A stretch of 55,000 bases of DNA from Tubiluchus corallicola (lineage: Eukaryota; Priapulida; Priapulimorpha; Priapulimorphida; Tubiluchidae), in contig JAQGDQ010000896.1 in assembly GCA_030141605.1 (NCBI GenBank), positions 15,001 to 70,000 on the forward strand. Direction: 5' to 3'. The notes below the pieces were generated by a model, which worked only from the letters and a program-made list of their open reading frames with translations, did not search any database and was not told the origin of the DNA. Position 1 is the first letter of the stretch, and each line of letters begins with the position of its first letter. The position numbers were made by a program, and so were the translations under genes. Below are positions 1-11,418 of this stretch, piece by piece.

Positions 1-59
1 AAATCATATTTGCAATCCTTAGCTTAACGGTCAAGTCAAGTTAATTGAAGGACGTGGCA

Positions 60-640
60 TTGAAAAAATGTGAGACAACCAGGATTTAGGAGACCGAGAC
101 TGTAAGCCAGCCAGGACTTGAGAGACCGAGACTTTAAGCCAACCAGAACTTAGGAGACCGAGACTAGGTCTTGGGACATCAAGACTGTAAGCCAACCAGG
201 ATTTGTGAGACCAAAACTATTTATTTGATATTCCATGTCGTATGCCATTTGAAAATGTAGTATGTTCAGTGGACGTGGAAAGTGAGACAGAATCTAGTGT
301 GACATGGTCTAGTGAGATTGAGTCTAGAGACAAAGTCTAGTGAGACAAGTGATGCAGTGTTTAGTGAGGCAGAGTCTAGTGAGGTAGAATTTAGTAAGAT
401 AAAGCCTAGTGAGGCATAGTCAAGTGAGGCAGAATCTGGTGAAACAGAGTCTAGCGAGATAGAGTAGTGAGACAGAGTCTAGTGAGAACAGAGACAAGTG
501 TGGCAGAGTCTAGTGAAACACAATCAAGTGAGGCAGAGTCTAGTGAGACATGGTGAGATAAGAGGATAGATTATAGTGAGATAAGATCTAGTGAGATAGA
601 GTCCAACGGGGCAGAGTCTAGTGAGGTAATCCGTGACCCG
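60..640. repeat. Two degenerate tandem arrays (about 41-bp and about 19-bp units)
   Basis: About 80-215 repeats a unit of roughly 41 bp built on GAGACCGAGACT then AAGCCAACCAGGACTT. About 280-640 repeats a looser 15-20-bp unit around AGTCTAGTGAGGCAG with many indels. Both share GAGAC words and may have one origin. No coding frame. Confidence 0.75.
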
Positions 641-1052
641 TGACCTAGTGAGATAATGGGGTTTTCAAAGTCAAAGTGGCTCACAAGCTGTAGGTGACTC
701 GCAAAGTGACTCACAACTTTGGGTCATTTACAGTACGTCATGCTTGAGAACTTTGCAATTGATGATCTCAAAATCAATAATTTGTAACTGAAGATAAGAA
801 ATGCAAGGAATTTTTAAACATTTGTCTCTACCTTACTCATTCATGACAGAACAGTTATTATGCATGGTGTAGCAATATGTATATAAATATTACACGATAC
901 AGTCCACTAAGTGTGGTCATGTGAAATTATACGGTAGGAAAATTTTGAACGATGGCGTACATAGCCATTGAACATAACATTATTTTACATCATTAGTCCC
1001 ACTGCGATGTCATACTGGAGAAATCCAGATTCATTTTGTCAAATTTCTAATA
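640..1052. other. Gene-free stretch
   Basis: AT-rich sequence between two tandem arrays. I see no gene, RNA or repeat that I can support. Confidence 0.5.
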
Positions 1053-1589
1053 CTTTTACTTTACTGTACTGTACTATACTGTACCGTACCGTACCGCACC
1101 TTACCTTACCTTGCCTTGCCTTACCTTACCTTACCTTACCTTACCTTACCTTACCTTACCTTACCTTACCTTACCTTACCTTACCTTACCTTACCTTACC
1201 TTACCTTACCTTACCTTACCTTACCTTACCTTACTTTACCTTACTTTACATTACCTTACTTTACTTTACTTTACTTTACTTTACTTTACTTTACTTTACT
1301 TTACTTTACTTTACTTTACTTTACTTTACTTTACTTTACTTTACTTTACTTTACTTTACTTTACTTTACTTTACTTTACTTTACTTTACTTTACTTTACT
1401 TTACTTTACTTTACTTTACTTTACTTTACTTTACTTTACTTTACTTTACTTTACTTTACTTTACTTTACTTTACTTTACTTTACTTTACTTTACTTTACT
1501 TTACTTTACTTTACTTTACTTTACTTTACTTTACTTTACTTTACTTTACTTTACTTTACTTTACTTTACTTTACTTTACTTTACTTTAC
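1053..1589. repeat. Pentanucleotide microsatellite with four successive unit variants
   Basis: Roughly 100 pentamers. The unit changes in steps along the array: TACTG near 1060-1080, TACCG to about 1095, TACCT to about 1230 (a few TGCCT), then pure TACTT to 1589 (about 68 near-perfect copies). All three plus-strand frames stay open, producing low-complexity shadow ORFs. Confidence 0.95.
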
Positions 1590-1998
1590 ATCTACTATTC
1601 CTACATTTATCTTTTGGCACTCCATGAAACCTATATCTCTGGCAAAGAATGATATTTTTACTCTTAAACAAAAATTCTCCAAGGTTCACTGTATATAATC
1701 CGCTTGAAGCTGCACAGTGGTGGGGCTGAAGCCAGAACAATCTGTTGCCGTTGATGTTCTAATTCAATTAGGAGTATACTAATCCATTATCCCACGCTAT
1801 TCGCTTCTTATATAGAATACATTTAGGTAAGCACATTTGACTGCATGATAAACACGCAAATCAAGACGCAGGAACCCAGTATCAGATTTTCCGCTTGATC
1901 TGAGCAACATTTTCTCGCTTGTTCATTTTAAGCCGCAATTTTTAATGCAATTGCCTGCGAATAAATGTAATTGAAACAACTTGATAACATTAAAAACT

Positions 1999-2427
1999 CC
2001 AGATCAGTTCTTTGTCCCCCTCCCGCCAGATCAGTTCTTTGTCCCCCTCGCCAGATCAGTTCTTTGTCCCCCTCGCCAGATCAGTTCTTTGTCCCCCTCG
2101 CCTGATCAGTTCTTTGTCCCCCCCCACGCCAAATGACTTCTTTGTCCCCTCCCCACCAGATCAGCTCTTTGTCACCTCTCCTCGCCAGATCAGTTCTTTG
2201 TCCCTCTCCCGCCAGATCAGTTCTTTGTCCCCCCACGCCAAATGACTTCTTTGTCCCCTCCCCACCAGATCAGCTCTTTGTCACCTCTCCTCGCCAGATC
2301 AGTTCTTTGTCCCTCTCCAGCCAGATCAGTTCTTTGTCCCTCTCCAGCCAGATCAGTTCTTTGTCCCCTTCCCACCAGATCAGTTCTTTGTCGCCCCTCC
2401 TCGCCAGATCAACTCTTTGCCCCCCCA
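1999..2427. repeat. 25-28-bp minisatellite with a 109-bp higher-order repeat
   Basis: About 15 copies of CCAGATCAGTTCTTTGTCCC plus a variable C-rich linker. A four-unit block that includes the variant CACGCCAAATGACTTC starts at 2125 and recurs at 2234, so 109 bp was duplicated as a block. Open frames here are periodicity artefacts. Confidence 0.9.
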
Positions 2428-3183
2428 TCACCGTAGTTTTCAATCGTTCACTGGCGTATTTAATGAAGATTATCTCAATTAACTTTTGGAAAAATACTTA
2501 GTTAGTTAGGAAATTTAAATCGTATCTGCACAACGGAAAGCTGTAGCTAAAAGAACTCAAAGTCTCGGTTTAAGTTTTGCTTTGGCTTTACTGTTTTGAC
2601 TTTGGCAAAATATTCAACTAGTCAAGAGATTTAAGTTTTATTAAGTAAGGGACGCTATAGCTAAAGCAAACCGAAGACTCGAGTTCAAGTCTTGGTTTGG
2701 CATAATTTCGTATCATGTTTCGTATCATTTAGACCTTTTTTATGTCTAAATCTTAAGACTGTATATTATTTGTTTTTGAGTTGTGTATATTGGAAAGCAG
2801 AATGAATGTCGATGGAGGTGCAAATTTTTTTTAGACTTTTTGGTCTGGTATTGATTTCGCTCTATTAACGAATCTGTTTTGATTGGAACTAATAGTTGTT
2901 GCACAACATTCATTTGCAGCTAATGCAGGTAACATCTGGCATATCTATGACGTGTAGCAACTCATTGCAGTATCTATGGAACATTGCAGCTAAAAATCCA
3001 TACAAACTGACGTCTGCTGCTCTGCATCTTTAAATAATGTAAAGGAGAGTCAGTAGTTAAGATAAAATGATTACTGAATATCGTACAGCATTTTAGTTTT
3101 TATGATTAAAGCTAAATAAAGGTATTTAGCTTTGAATGTATTTTAGAGAATGGGTTTCATTATAACAAAAGATTTTCAAATTG
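2428..3183. repeat. Gene-free stretch with two diverged tRNA-like repeat units
   Basis: Near 2540-2590 and 2648-2703 lie two related segments, each with a TAGCTAAA word followed by a (G/A)GTTTAAG or GAGTTCAAG word resembling a Pol III B box. They look like old SINE heads. Part of 3060-3180 resembles 5860-6010 (shared TGAATAT and GTACAGCATTTT words). No gene seen. Confidence 0.4.
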
Positions 3184-3565
3184 TTAAAGGAAACTCCGAC
3201 CCAAGTAATAGTACAGCTCAAATCAATCCACCCTACAAAGTATTGAAAAGAAACATACTATTTTTTCAAGAATGACTTGCATGAAACAATTACTGCCACA
3301 GAAATCTAATTTCACGTTCGCGGGGCTAGTTCTTCGTTGTTACGTATATTTTGCGATTCGCTAGTTAGTTGGGTCTTAGTTCAGATGTGTTCAGCTGTGA
3401 CGTAGTGAGCACGTTCGAGATCTCATGCGTGCGTACAGCGGTACATTTGGATTTTAAACTTATTATTTAGTTGTCAGAAACGTTTTGGCATTATTATAGG
3501 TATTAAAATGTATACTTTTTACCGTGCTTAAAAATGAGGTAGAAAATAGCCCTGTTTTTCTTTAA
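3184..3565. mobile_element. TTAA-flanked MITE, copy A (piggyBac-like)
   Basis: TTAA at 3184-3187 and 3562-3565 brackets 374 bp. The ends are AGGAAACTCCGAC and, inverted, AGAAAAACAGGGC. The interior matches copy B at 10795-11418: shared AACATACTATTTTTTCAA, a TTTCGCGTTC-like stretch, a GTGACGTAG word and the 3' AAAATGTATAC region. No transposase frame. Confidence 0.7.
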
Positions 3566-3589
3566 CTGTGCAACTTTTTAGAAATCTTT

Positions 3590-3720
3590 TTGGATTAATT
3601 TGTTCACAACTCTAAAAAGCTCGTGTAGTAGATAAGACCTATAAGTGATCTATAGTCAGTATTTATGTTAACCGTCACATACACGAGTTCGAATCTGTCA
3701 AAAAAACTTTTGAGGTTTTC
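3590..3720 (+). repeat. tRNA-like SINE head
   Basis: Contains an A-box-like AGCTCGTGTAGTAGAT and the B-box-like GAGTTCGAATC about 75 nt later. A related copy at about 6060-6170 keeps both boxes and the spacing, which suggests a dispersed Pol III-derived repeat and not a functional tRNA. Confidence 0.5.
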
Positions 3721-4800
3721 TTATGTTTGTTATTTTGTAATTCGTTCAATCTCAGTCAATATTTTCAAGGTCATCTGTTATTAAGAGTAATAGTAGTTGT
3801 GTGATGATTGACTAACCCGGAGTTACTAATACCTAATTGTGATTATATTTGTTACATGTAATTAAGTATCTAAAGCTGCTTATAGTATCTGGCCTAGAAT
3901 CAATGAAATAGTGATAATTTCATTATTAGTGGTTTTATGAATATATCAGATGTACGATACAAGTCGACCTTCGTGCTGTACTGGTCACCGGTACTTTTTA
4001 ATCAGGTTCAATTATGGAACTTCAGCGTATACGATAACTCTTACTCTGTATATAATTTTTTACCCTATTATCTAATTTTATGTGATTTTTTTGCAGTTAA
4101 AGATTTTTGAAATCGTGTGCCATAGTTTAGATTTCATTGCATGTATGTATAAATTTCTACGTGACTTTAAGGTGAAATAAACTGATAAATACAAAAATTA
4201 ATAAATTTCTCTAATAACTAAATAACTATCAACCTAACAGATGTTCTTCGTTCGCATCTTTACCTTAAAGAAATTAAATTGTTTTCTTCCTGAGAATCTT
4301 TCATTATTATTACAGCTTCTATTTTTGAAAGTGGTGACGATTTCACAAAAGTCTTTTCATTCCCTTTTATTTTCCCGGGCGGTCTTATTAAAAGCAGAAT
4401 AATTTTTTTAATCTTTCCTCGGCTCAAATTAGCAATATCCGCTTTTCCTAGTTCAAAAGTAATGACGTCCCAGGTGAACGCTTGTTGCCATGGTAACCGA
4501 AATTAAGATCTGGACATTTGATTGAAGATTGATATGTTTTAAGTCTTTCCCTTGCCTTTGTCCGAATCCTGGAGAAATTTTTGATGATATAGAGACATCC
4601 TTAAATCACGTTTTCAATACCGTGTTTCTTTGTGACTTTATGGTCGATACCAATGCAAATTTCTGTAAAATAGTCCTCACTCTTTGTATTTTAACGTGAC
4701 TACTTTCTGTTTGGAGATGTTTAAACTACTATATTCAAAAGTTGCTAATAAATTTTATTGGTTTGTTGTAAGTTTAAATTTAGTTATTTAAATTTCACAT
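3720..4800. other. Gene-free stretch, AT-rich
   Basis: No coding exon recognised. The only notable part is a less AT-rich patch near 4420-4510 that carries the CRE-like and X-box motifs annotated separately. Confidence 0.45.
4463..4497. promoter_or_regulatory. CRE-like site and perfect RFX X-box
   Basis: TGACGTC at 4463-4469 (seven of eight bases of a CRE) and, 14 nt later, GTTGCCATGGTAAC at 4484-4497. The latter matches the X-box consensus GTHNYYATRRNAAC fully and is nearly palindromic. RFX factors bind such sites in promoters of cilium genes. No adjacent gene was identified, so function is inferred from the motif alone. Confidence 0.45.
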
Positions 4801-4814
4801 TGGAGCGTAGATCG

Positions 4815-5450
4815 TAAGAGGGCCGGATTTACTTACTTGTTGGCCCTAGGCCAAATTCATCAGTGGGTCCCGTGAGAACTACCTCATGGTCTACCTCCTG
4901 GGGTAGTGAGTTATAGCCCCACCAGTTAAAGACTACTGCGAGCTTGCGAGCCTGTACTTATTGTACACGGAGGTCCTTATGCTTTTCAGTATTTTGTATA
5001 ATGAAATACCCAGTGCTTGAAACAAGGTTATACGCGGCACGCTGCATGGTAAATTTATTTCACGGGGCCTCCAGATACCCGTGTGTCATAAGCCAATGGC
5101 CTACTATGACTATTAGTAAAACTGGCTTGGTTTGGAGTCCTAAAATGTCTGTTGGCCTACATAGGCGTACGAGTCAGGGGGTTGCAGCCCCCCCCCCCCA
5201 AATTAGAGCAAACACATTTTTTCCGGCACAAGCCAAACGATAAGAAAATGAAACAATATTTTTTCATAAAAGGAAATCTTGAAATTTCTCCGGGCCGCCA
5301 AATGAAGTGCCCGAAATCCGGACAATTTTTGATCATGGAGGGGGGGGGGGGTGAGGCAATTTCCGACTCTCCAAGTTTACCCAGAATTTTACCCCGAGCA
5401 AAAGTGGCTCAGCGCCCTCCCTCTGGAAAAATCGGCCCGCCCATTTTGGC
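4815..5450. repeat. Transposon-like remnant with hAT-like edge and G/C homopolymer tracts
   Basis: GGGCCGGATTTAC at about 4820 resembles the CAGGGCYGGATT ends of the hAT-like MITEs in this window. A second piece near 5150 has GGCGTACGAGTCAGGGGG, a run of C at about 5190, and a run of G at about 5341. The short open frames across it have no recognisable protein. Confidence 0.35.
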
Positions 5451-5569
5451 CTATAATAATAAACCTCTAATTGATTTATTTCATCTGGTTTTAGATCAGT
5501 TTGGTGTCAATTTGCATTTTTCTAAATGTTAATTATAAGGGGATCACGATTAAGATCCCTACATAACTT

Positions 5570-5755
5570 TATTTGTCCTGGACTCGATCACTCTGTGGTC
5601 CAGACTGTTAACTACATACTTGGGTTCGAGACCAGCGCTTGCCAAGGTCAAAGCATAGGCATACGCTCTACATGCGTCCTAAACTGCATTGTTTTCGTTA
5701 GCTAGCCGTTAGTGCTGTCTGTAAATGAGCGGTATTAAATAAATATTGTCTTTGT
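5570..5755 (+). repeat. tRNA-derived SINE-like element
   Basis: B-box-like GGGTTCGAGACC at about 5620 follows a degenerate tRNA-like segment. The element ends in AAATAAATATTGTCTTTG, a typical short retroposon tail. No intact tRNA can be folded. Confidence 0.45.
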
Positions 5756-5859
5756 GTGTTTAAATTATTGAAAAGTACTGTGTAATTGCATATTTTAGAT
5801 TAGTAAAACAGTAGTTGTAAGACTTTTGCTAATTTCGAAACATACAGCCAGTGCTTCCA

Positions 5860-6640
5860 CAAATGATCACTGAATATTGTACAGCATTTTTATGATCACA
5901 AAAATGAAGACTATGTATTCGGTTTAGAAACGCGATTGATTATTTATTTGGTATATATTTCTATCCATAGGTGTAGATTTTTAAGAATGGGTTTATTTTT
6001 AAGATTTAAGAAAGGATTTTTATACAATTTTTTTAGAAATATATCTAGTTTGTTTTATAAACAGCTCTGGTAGCTCGTGTAGTAGATAAATTCCATACAT
6101 AGTCTATAGCCAGTTGGCATGTTAAATACGGAAGACTTGAGTTCGAATCCGATGAAAAAGTTTTTTAGGTTCACGATATAAAATTTTCATGATATGAAAC
6201 ATCATCAAAGAACTCCCTGTCATCTTCATTTTCCTTGCATCATTTCCCAAACTTTTCCAGGCTTAATTCTCGAGTAAGTAGTGCCATAAAAATTTCGCAA
6301 AATCAGTATTGAAAAAATACATTTAGTTCATTTTAGGAAAAGAATAATGCTGTGTTTGATGACCTTTTATTTCGGAACTTTGTTGAAAACCATTCGTAAT
6401 TTTTGCACCATCAAAAACGAAACACGCCTAAAAGTTCTCAATAAAGGATAAATCTACTGAAAAAATATTTTTGTTTTATTAAAGGTTGCAACCTTAAGTC
6501 ACAACCACCAGAAATTGACAATGATGATGATAATTGTCTTATCGATGATGGTTTACTATTCAAATCTAACTAAGTAGATGATGATGTTTCTCAGTAGGCG
6601 CTGTATGCTTTATATTGCACTGATGCCTGTAACAGCTTGT
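5860..6640. repeat. Dispersed repeat copies
   Basis: 5860-6010 resembles 3060-3180. 6060-6170 is a second copy of the tRNA-like segment at 3590-3720. 6478-6640 resembles 8440-8560 (shared AAGTCRCARCC, AATTGAYAATGATGATGAT and ATCGATGA words). Several families appear to have been duplicated together. Confidence 0.5.
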
Positions 6641-7378
6641 GGTTTGTTAAAAACCATTGCATGTTGTCTATACATACCCGCGGTTTGTCAGCAAACTTTC
6701 CATCCGATCTTGTCCGTTGTCATTAAAATAGTGGTTGTCAGTTTTAGAAATTTAGATATCACAATTTTGTAATTTCGATGTTTCAGAAAAATAATACTTA
6801 TTTAGTAAAAGCAATATTTAATTTATAGACTGTGTTACAAAACACAGTAAAATAAAACAAAACAGTTAATGCAGATTGTTAATTTATCGTTTAGTTAATT
6901 GTAGCAACTACTACTATATTTATTTCAAAAATTACATACGCAAGTTTTGTTTTTTCAGATTTTTTTTTACAATTTGCTGTACGTTGTTTTTTTAGTTGAC
7001 AAATTATTAGTTTTTAACTGCCTAACTTTTAGTTGTAATGATTTAGTTGCTTTTATAATTTATACTGCAATTTTTTTAATCCTGGGCTTAGACTTCAAAG
7101 TCATTGCCGCCAAAAAATTATACTAGAACATATTCCACTTCTTTGGATCGTCATGAATCGCAACAGTCTGTACATGACGTAGCGGCTATAATATAGTTAA
7201 AGAGCTGATAAGTGCATGTAGTGTGCTAAGAAAAACGAGCAGTTCACGGTAAGTGTTTGTGGTGTATTGGCAAGCATCTAAGCATTTAACTCTGTTTCAT
7301 TTAAATAAATTAGTACAGTAAGCTGTAGTCTTAAATCGTTATTGCTATTATATCACGTTCTCCGCCTCATCATCGTTG
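6640..7378. other. Gene-free AT-rich stretch
   Basis: No gene recognised. 7190-7240 shares short words (AGCTKATAAG, GTGTGYTAAGAAAA) with 8550-8600, so it is probably old repeat. Confidence 0.4.
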
Positions 7379-7446
7379 TCATTACCACCATCATCATCAT
7401 CATTACCATCATCATTATCATCATCAGTATCATCATCACCACCACC
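7379..7446. repeat. (ATC)n microsatellite, interrupted
   Basis: About 20 ATC or ACC triplets on the plus strand with a few changes. Confidence 0.85.
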
Positions 7447-7619
7447 ATCCTACGATTGTTTAACAAAAAAATTAAACATAGATCCTGGCAGCTTAAGTTA
7501 ATTTTTAAAGGACAGGCAGGTTTCAAAAAAATTACCTTAAAAATTATAATACTTTACAGCAATTTTGTGCACATATCATACTGCGTTAAAAGAAATTTTT
7601 GTTTGTTTTTATTTTAAAC

Positions 7620-8560
7620 CTCCTGCAATACTGTTCCGACGGCGCTATTACAAGACGTCACCTACGCACAACGTAAATCAGGGAAAGAAAAGGACATGCT
7701 AAATTATGTCCCAAAAAACTTTCCATGCAATGTTACTTAGCATTTCGTTTACCTGCTGGAAAGACTTATGTAACTAGAAATATTAATTTAAAATGTTTGT
7801 GCCAATTAGTAAAATGTCGCTGGCTCATCCTTCAGGGTGCGCCACTCACTAGCCATTTTTAAGCTTATTGACAAGATACAGTAATTTAAAATTTTACTTA
7901 GTCAGTAACATGTGTGCTACGAATGCTCTGATTATTTTTTTCAAACTTCGCGCAGTGTTATCTAAACTTGTTTCAAATGACCTCCCATCAAAATGACGGC
8001 GCCTAACGGTCATTGCGGGAGTTTAAATTTACAAGTTTTTTATACAGTGTTACGGCAGTTTAAGTCCAACTTTTATTAATACTATTATTATTATTATCAT
8101 CGTCATTATTATTATTGACGTTATTATCAATATTATTACTATTATTTCATCGAAGCAAACATTTATTCAATTAATTAAATTTTGAAGCTTAGCACACTTG
8201 GAACATTTTTTCACTTTTGGCATTTAATGCTTATTACTTAAATTCTGTAAAGTGTAATACTGAATAAATGAAAAAGCAATACGCATAGTACCATTAAAAA
8301 TATATTTCTTTTAAAATATTTCTAGAAGTTTTTCCAAAAAATCTTCTTTAACAAAACACTTGTTAAAAAGACGACAATTTTTGTTAATGTGAGAACTGAT
8401 CTGTACTGAGCGTTATTAATAAATTATTTTTCGTTTTTTTAGGCTGAAACCGTAAGTCGCAGCCGTCACAAATTGATAATGATGATGATGTTTATCACTA
8501 TCGATGACGTATCTAATTAATAGATGATGGTACAGTGAACTGCGCCGCACAGCTTATAAG
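7620..8560. other. Gene-free stretch with ATT/ATC microsatellite
   Basis: Holds an interrupted (ATT/ATC)n patch near 8075-8145 and, at 8440-8560, the copy of the 6478-6640 repeat. No coding frame supported. Confidence 0.45.
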
Positions 8561-8959
8561 GCAAGGCTGGCCCTAAGTGCTTGTTGTGTGTTAAGAAAAG
8601 GCATGCCGTGTAATGTTATGTGCTCCAGGTATGTTAGATGCAAGTAACCCAGCATAAAAACTAGTTTATTTCTGCAAGTCTTAAACGTTAAAATGCAACC
8701 ATTGAAGAAACAAAACACAAAACAACAAAAAATTACTGAGCGAGTTTTTATAATAAAAATGGAAAATGATATGGTAATGTACATTATTATAAGTTTTTAT
8801 TTGACTGCAGTACAAAACGCTTGTACGCACACGCAAGAAATATTAGAGTTTCGCAATATAAACTGAATTTAACAACTATTAATACATGATGAATAAATAA
8901 CTTTTAATAATTAGCTAAAAGTTGGTATATAATTATGACAAGACTGTATAGTTTAGAGA

Positions 8960-9181
8960 TAACATGCCCGCTTTCCACCTGGAAGGTAGTGAGCTCGATA
9001 CTGCGACCTGACCATACCAAAAACTCTTAAAATAGTGCCTGCTGTTGCCCTGTCTGGCGCGTAGTGTTTAGGTTAAAAGTGGGGTAATAATATATCTTGT
9101 TACCTAGTTTAGATTTGTAATTCATAGTCGCCAAAAGGTTTTTGAGTTTATGTTAATGCAAAAGTAGACTTTAATTAGAGG

Positions 9182-9267
<86 letters not shown>

Positions 9268-9282
9268 ATTATTATTATTGCT
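8960..9282 (+). repeat. tRNA-type SINE copy 1 with (TTA)n tail
   Basis: Its central segment (ACCATACCAAAAACTCTTAA to GTGGGGTAATAAT, about 9011-9090) aligns by eye at roughly 85% with 45235-45311, in the same order and orientation. The head near 8970-9005 is a decayed tRNA-like region and the copy ends in ACTTTAATTAGAG and a roughly 95-nt TTA repeat. The second copy ends in ATT repeats at the same place, so the triplet tail belongs to the family. Confidence 0.75.
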
Positions 9283-9404
9283 GTTGTTGTTGCTGCTGTT
9301 GCTTTTTAGCGTGTTAGTAGTTGTTTTGATTTCGTGATTTATTAATTCTAAGTTAGTAAAACCAACCAATGAACAAACAAACAAACATGTAAAATAAAAT
9401 GGTA

Positions 9405-9870
9405 TACTAAAAGAGAAATAAAAATAGAATAAAAGAAAAAATTAAACAGGAAAAGGAGAAGGAAAGAGAGCAAAAAGAAAAAAGAAACGATAAAAAGAAA
9501 GAGGAGAAGAAGGAAGGAAGGAAGGAAGGAAGGAAGGAAAAGACAAGAACAAAATAATTAAAAAGAGAGAGAGAGAGAGATGAAAAGGAAATAAGAAAAA
9601 GTAAAGAAATGAAGGAAAAAGGAAAGGAAAGGAAATGGAAGTTAAGAGAAAGTAAAGGTAAGAAAAGGAAAAAGGAGGAAAGAAAGAGAAAAGAAAAAGA
9701 AAATGAAAGAACGAAAAGGAAGAAAGGGGAAAGAAACAAAAAAAAAAGAAAATGAAAGAAGAAAAGAAAGGAGTAAAAAATAAAAAAGATAAAGGTGAAT
9801 AAATAAATGAAAGGAAGAAGGGCTGAATTATAAAAGAAGAGAGAAAAAGAAAGACAGTCAAGCAAGTAGC
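9405..9870. repeat. Homopurine-biased tract, about 460 bp
   Basis: The plus strand is overwhelmingly A and G, with (GGAA)n near 9510-9537 and (GA)n near 9565-9579. The minus-strand ORFs rich in Phe, Ser and Leu are composition artefacts. Such tracts can form triplex DNA. Confidence 0.85.
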
Positions 9871-10256
9871 AAACTACGTAGCAAGTAGCAAACCACACAG
9901 TAGGCCTAACGGAACACAGTTGGAATAGAAATGTCACCTTCTACACTAAGATGGATGTTGAAGAGGTCAAAACATCTCGGTGTTCATAAAGTAACTAATG
10001 AAAACCCAGCACTGCTTCGTGTCACCTTCTGTAGAAACCAGTCGTTTTCACTTAGATCAATAGTCTTGAAAAAATAAGAAACGACACCAAAATGAACGCA
10101 GTTGTCTGCTGTCACAACATGCTCTGCTATTGTTCAAGATTTTCTGGATTTTTTTCTCCTCTGTCAGCTGACAATTGAATTTGCTGAAAATTTTCTAAAA
10201 TGTCATTGCTGTTGTCCTCCCAGCAAGACCATCAGTACTTTATCACTTCTTCTAAC

Positions 10257-10679
10257 CAGGGCTGGATTACCCTATAGGCTGCACCCTAAGGCCCTTGAGC
10301 TTGAGGGTGGGGCGGGGCGCATACTTTGTATTGCCGAATAATTCTTGTATAACTTAAAATAAAAAATCAACTTTAAAAAGGAGGCGAGGACGTCTAAAAT
10401 TTCAATTGTAAAGTGGCTCCTCATTTGAGATGAAGGATCTCTGTTGAAGCCTATTATTTGAGACAAAGGCCCCCTTTGTCTGAAACCCTCTATTTCAGAA
10501 TGGCTTCTCTTTGAAGCCCCTTTTTTGAAATATGGGCCCTAGCTATGCAAATGTTGTTAAAATATATCACAAGTAAAAGATATTCGCGACACGAGCAAGT
10601 AAATTAGAGGGTAGCTTAGTCTGAGGGGCCCTATAATTTCTTCTGCCTAGGGGGCTCAAAAGGTCACAATCCGGCCCTG
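10257..10679. mobile_element. hAT-like MITE, copy 1
   Basis: 423 bp with ends CAGGGCTGGATT and AATCCGGCCCTG, inverted repeats with one mismatch. The flanking 8-mers CTTCTAAC and CCTGTAAG match at 5 of 8, a plausible decayed target duplication. Internal words (GGCTGCACCCTAAGGCCCTT, GAGCTTGAGG) resemble the copies at 18161-18588 and 34785-35162. Confidence 0.7.
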
Positions 10680-10794
10680 CCTGTAAGGAAATGGTCGAAT
10701 ATTTTTGTCTTGCAAAACTACAAGATATTTTGTGCTCATAAACTTTTATCACATTCCTTATTACGATGTTTCAAGCCGCTTGAAGAATGTGTAC

Positions 10795-11418
10795 TTAAAA
10801 CCGGACCCCCATCTTACACTACAGCTTAAAAGAGTCAACCTAAATATTGAAAGGGAACATACTATTTTTTCAAAAATGATTTACGTGAAAAATAGTTTAC
10901 CACAGAAACGCAATTTCGCGTTCATGCGACTAGATCTTTGTTGTTACATGCATTTCGCCTGGCACATACATCACGCTAGTTAGACGGGCACCTACATCTC
11001 GCTAGCATTTCACAAAAACATGTTCTGTACCTCTCAATTTAGAGTTATTCATTTGTGACGTAGAGCTCATACGTGAGCACGCTGGCAAACTTGAAATTTG
11101 AATTTCAAACTTGCCGAGTTTTTGTGTGTTGCTCTGAATCATGTACAGTAACACTACACCTTATCTTTGCTTTCGTAAACACGTGCAACACGCTCATGGA
11201 GTGTTTGTGCTGTTGAAAATTATGTTCATTTGAGATGTCTGGGTTCGCCCGCCGTTAATTAAGTTTTTAACCTATTATTTAATTATTTATAGCCTTAGCA
11301 TTTTATAGGTGTTAAAATGTATACGTTTTATCATAGTTCAAAATGGGGTAGCCATTTTGAACTATGATAAAACGTATACATTTTAATATGTATGAAAAAT
11401 GGTCCTGTTTTCCTTTAA
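10795..11418. mobile_element. TTAA-flanked MITE, copy B, with internal foldback
   Basis: TTAA at 10795-10798 and 11415-11418. The 3' end reads GTCCTGTTTTCCT, the inverse of the AGGAAAACAGGAC end seen in copy C. The 5' end is diverged (AACCGGACCCC). The interior aligns with copy A. A perfect 35-bp hairpin lies near the 3' end (11312-11386). Confidence 0.7.
11312..11386. repeat. Perfect 35-bp inverted repeat with 5-nt loop
   Basis: Arms 11312-11346 and 11352-11386 are exact reverse complements; the loop is GGTAG. The left arm matches the end of copy A (AAAATGTATAC then AAATGAGGTAG), so the right arm is a recent local inverted duplication. Confidence 0.95.

Noticed and set aside
968-1698. Three overlapping plus-strand ORFs rich in Leu, Tyr, Thr and Phe
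   Set aside because: Pentanucleotide array read in three frames.
4944-5532. Overlapping plus-strand ORFs of 99 and 126 codons
   Set aside because: They cross C and G homopolymers and transposon-like sequence; no domain seen.
9407-9937. Minus-strand 176- and 139-codon ORFs resembling membrane proteins
   Set aside because: Homopyrimidine composition gives Phe/Leu/Ser strings; no family match or helical pattern.
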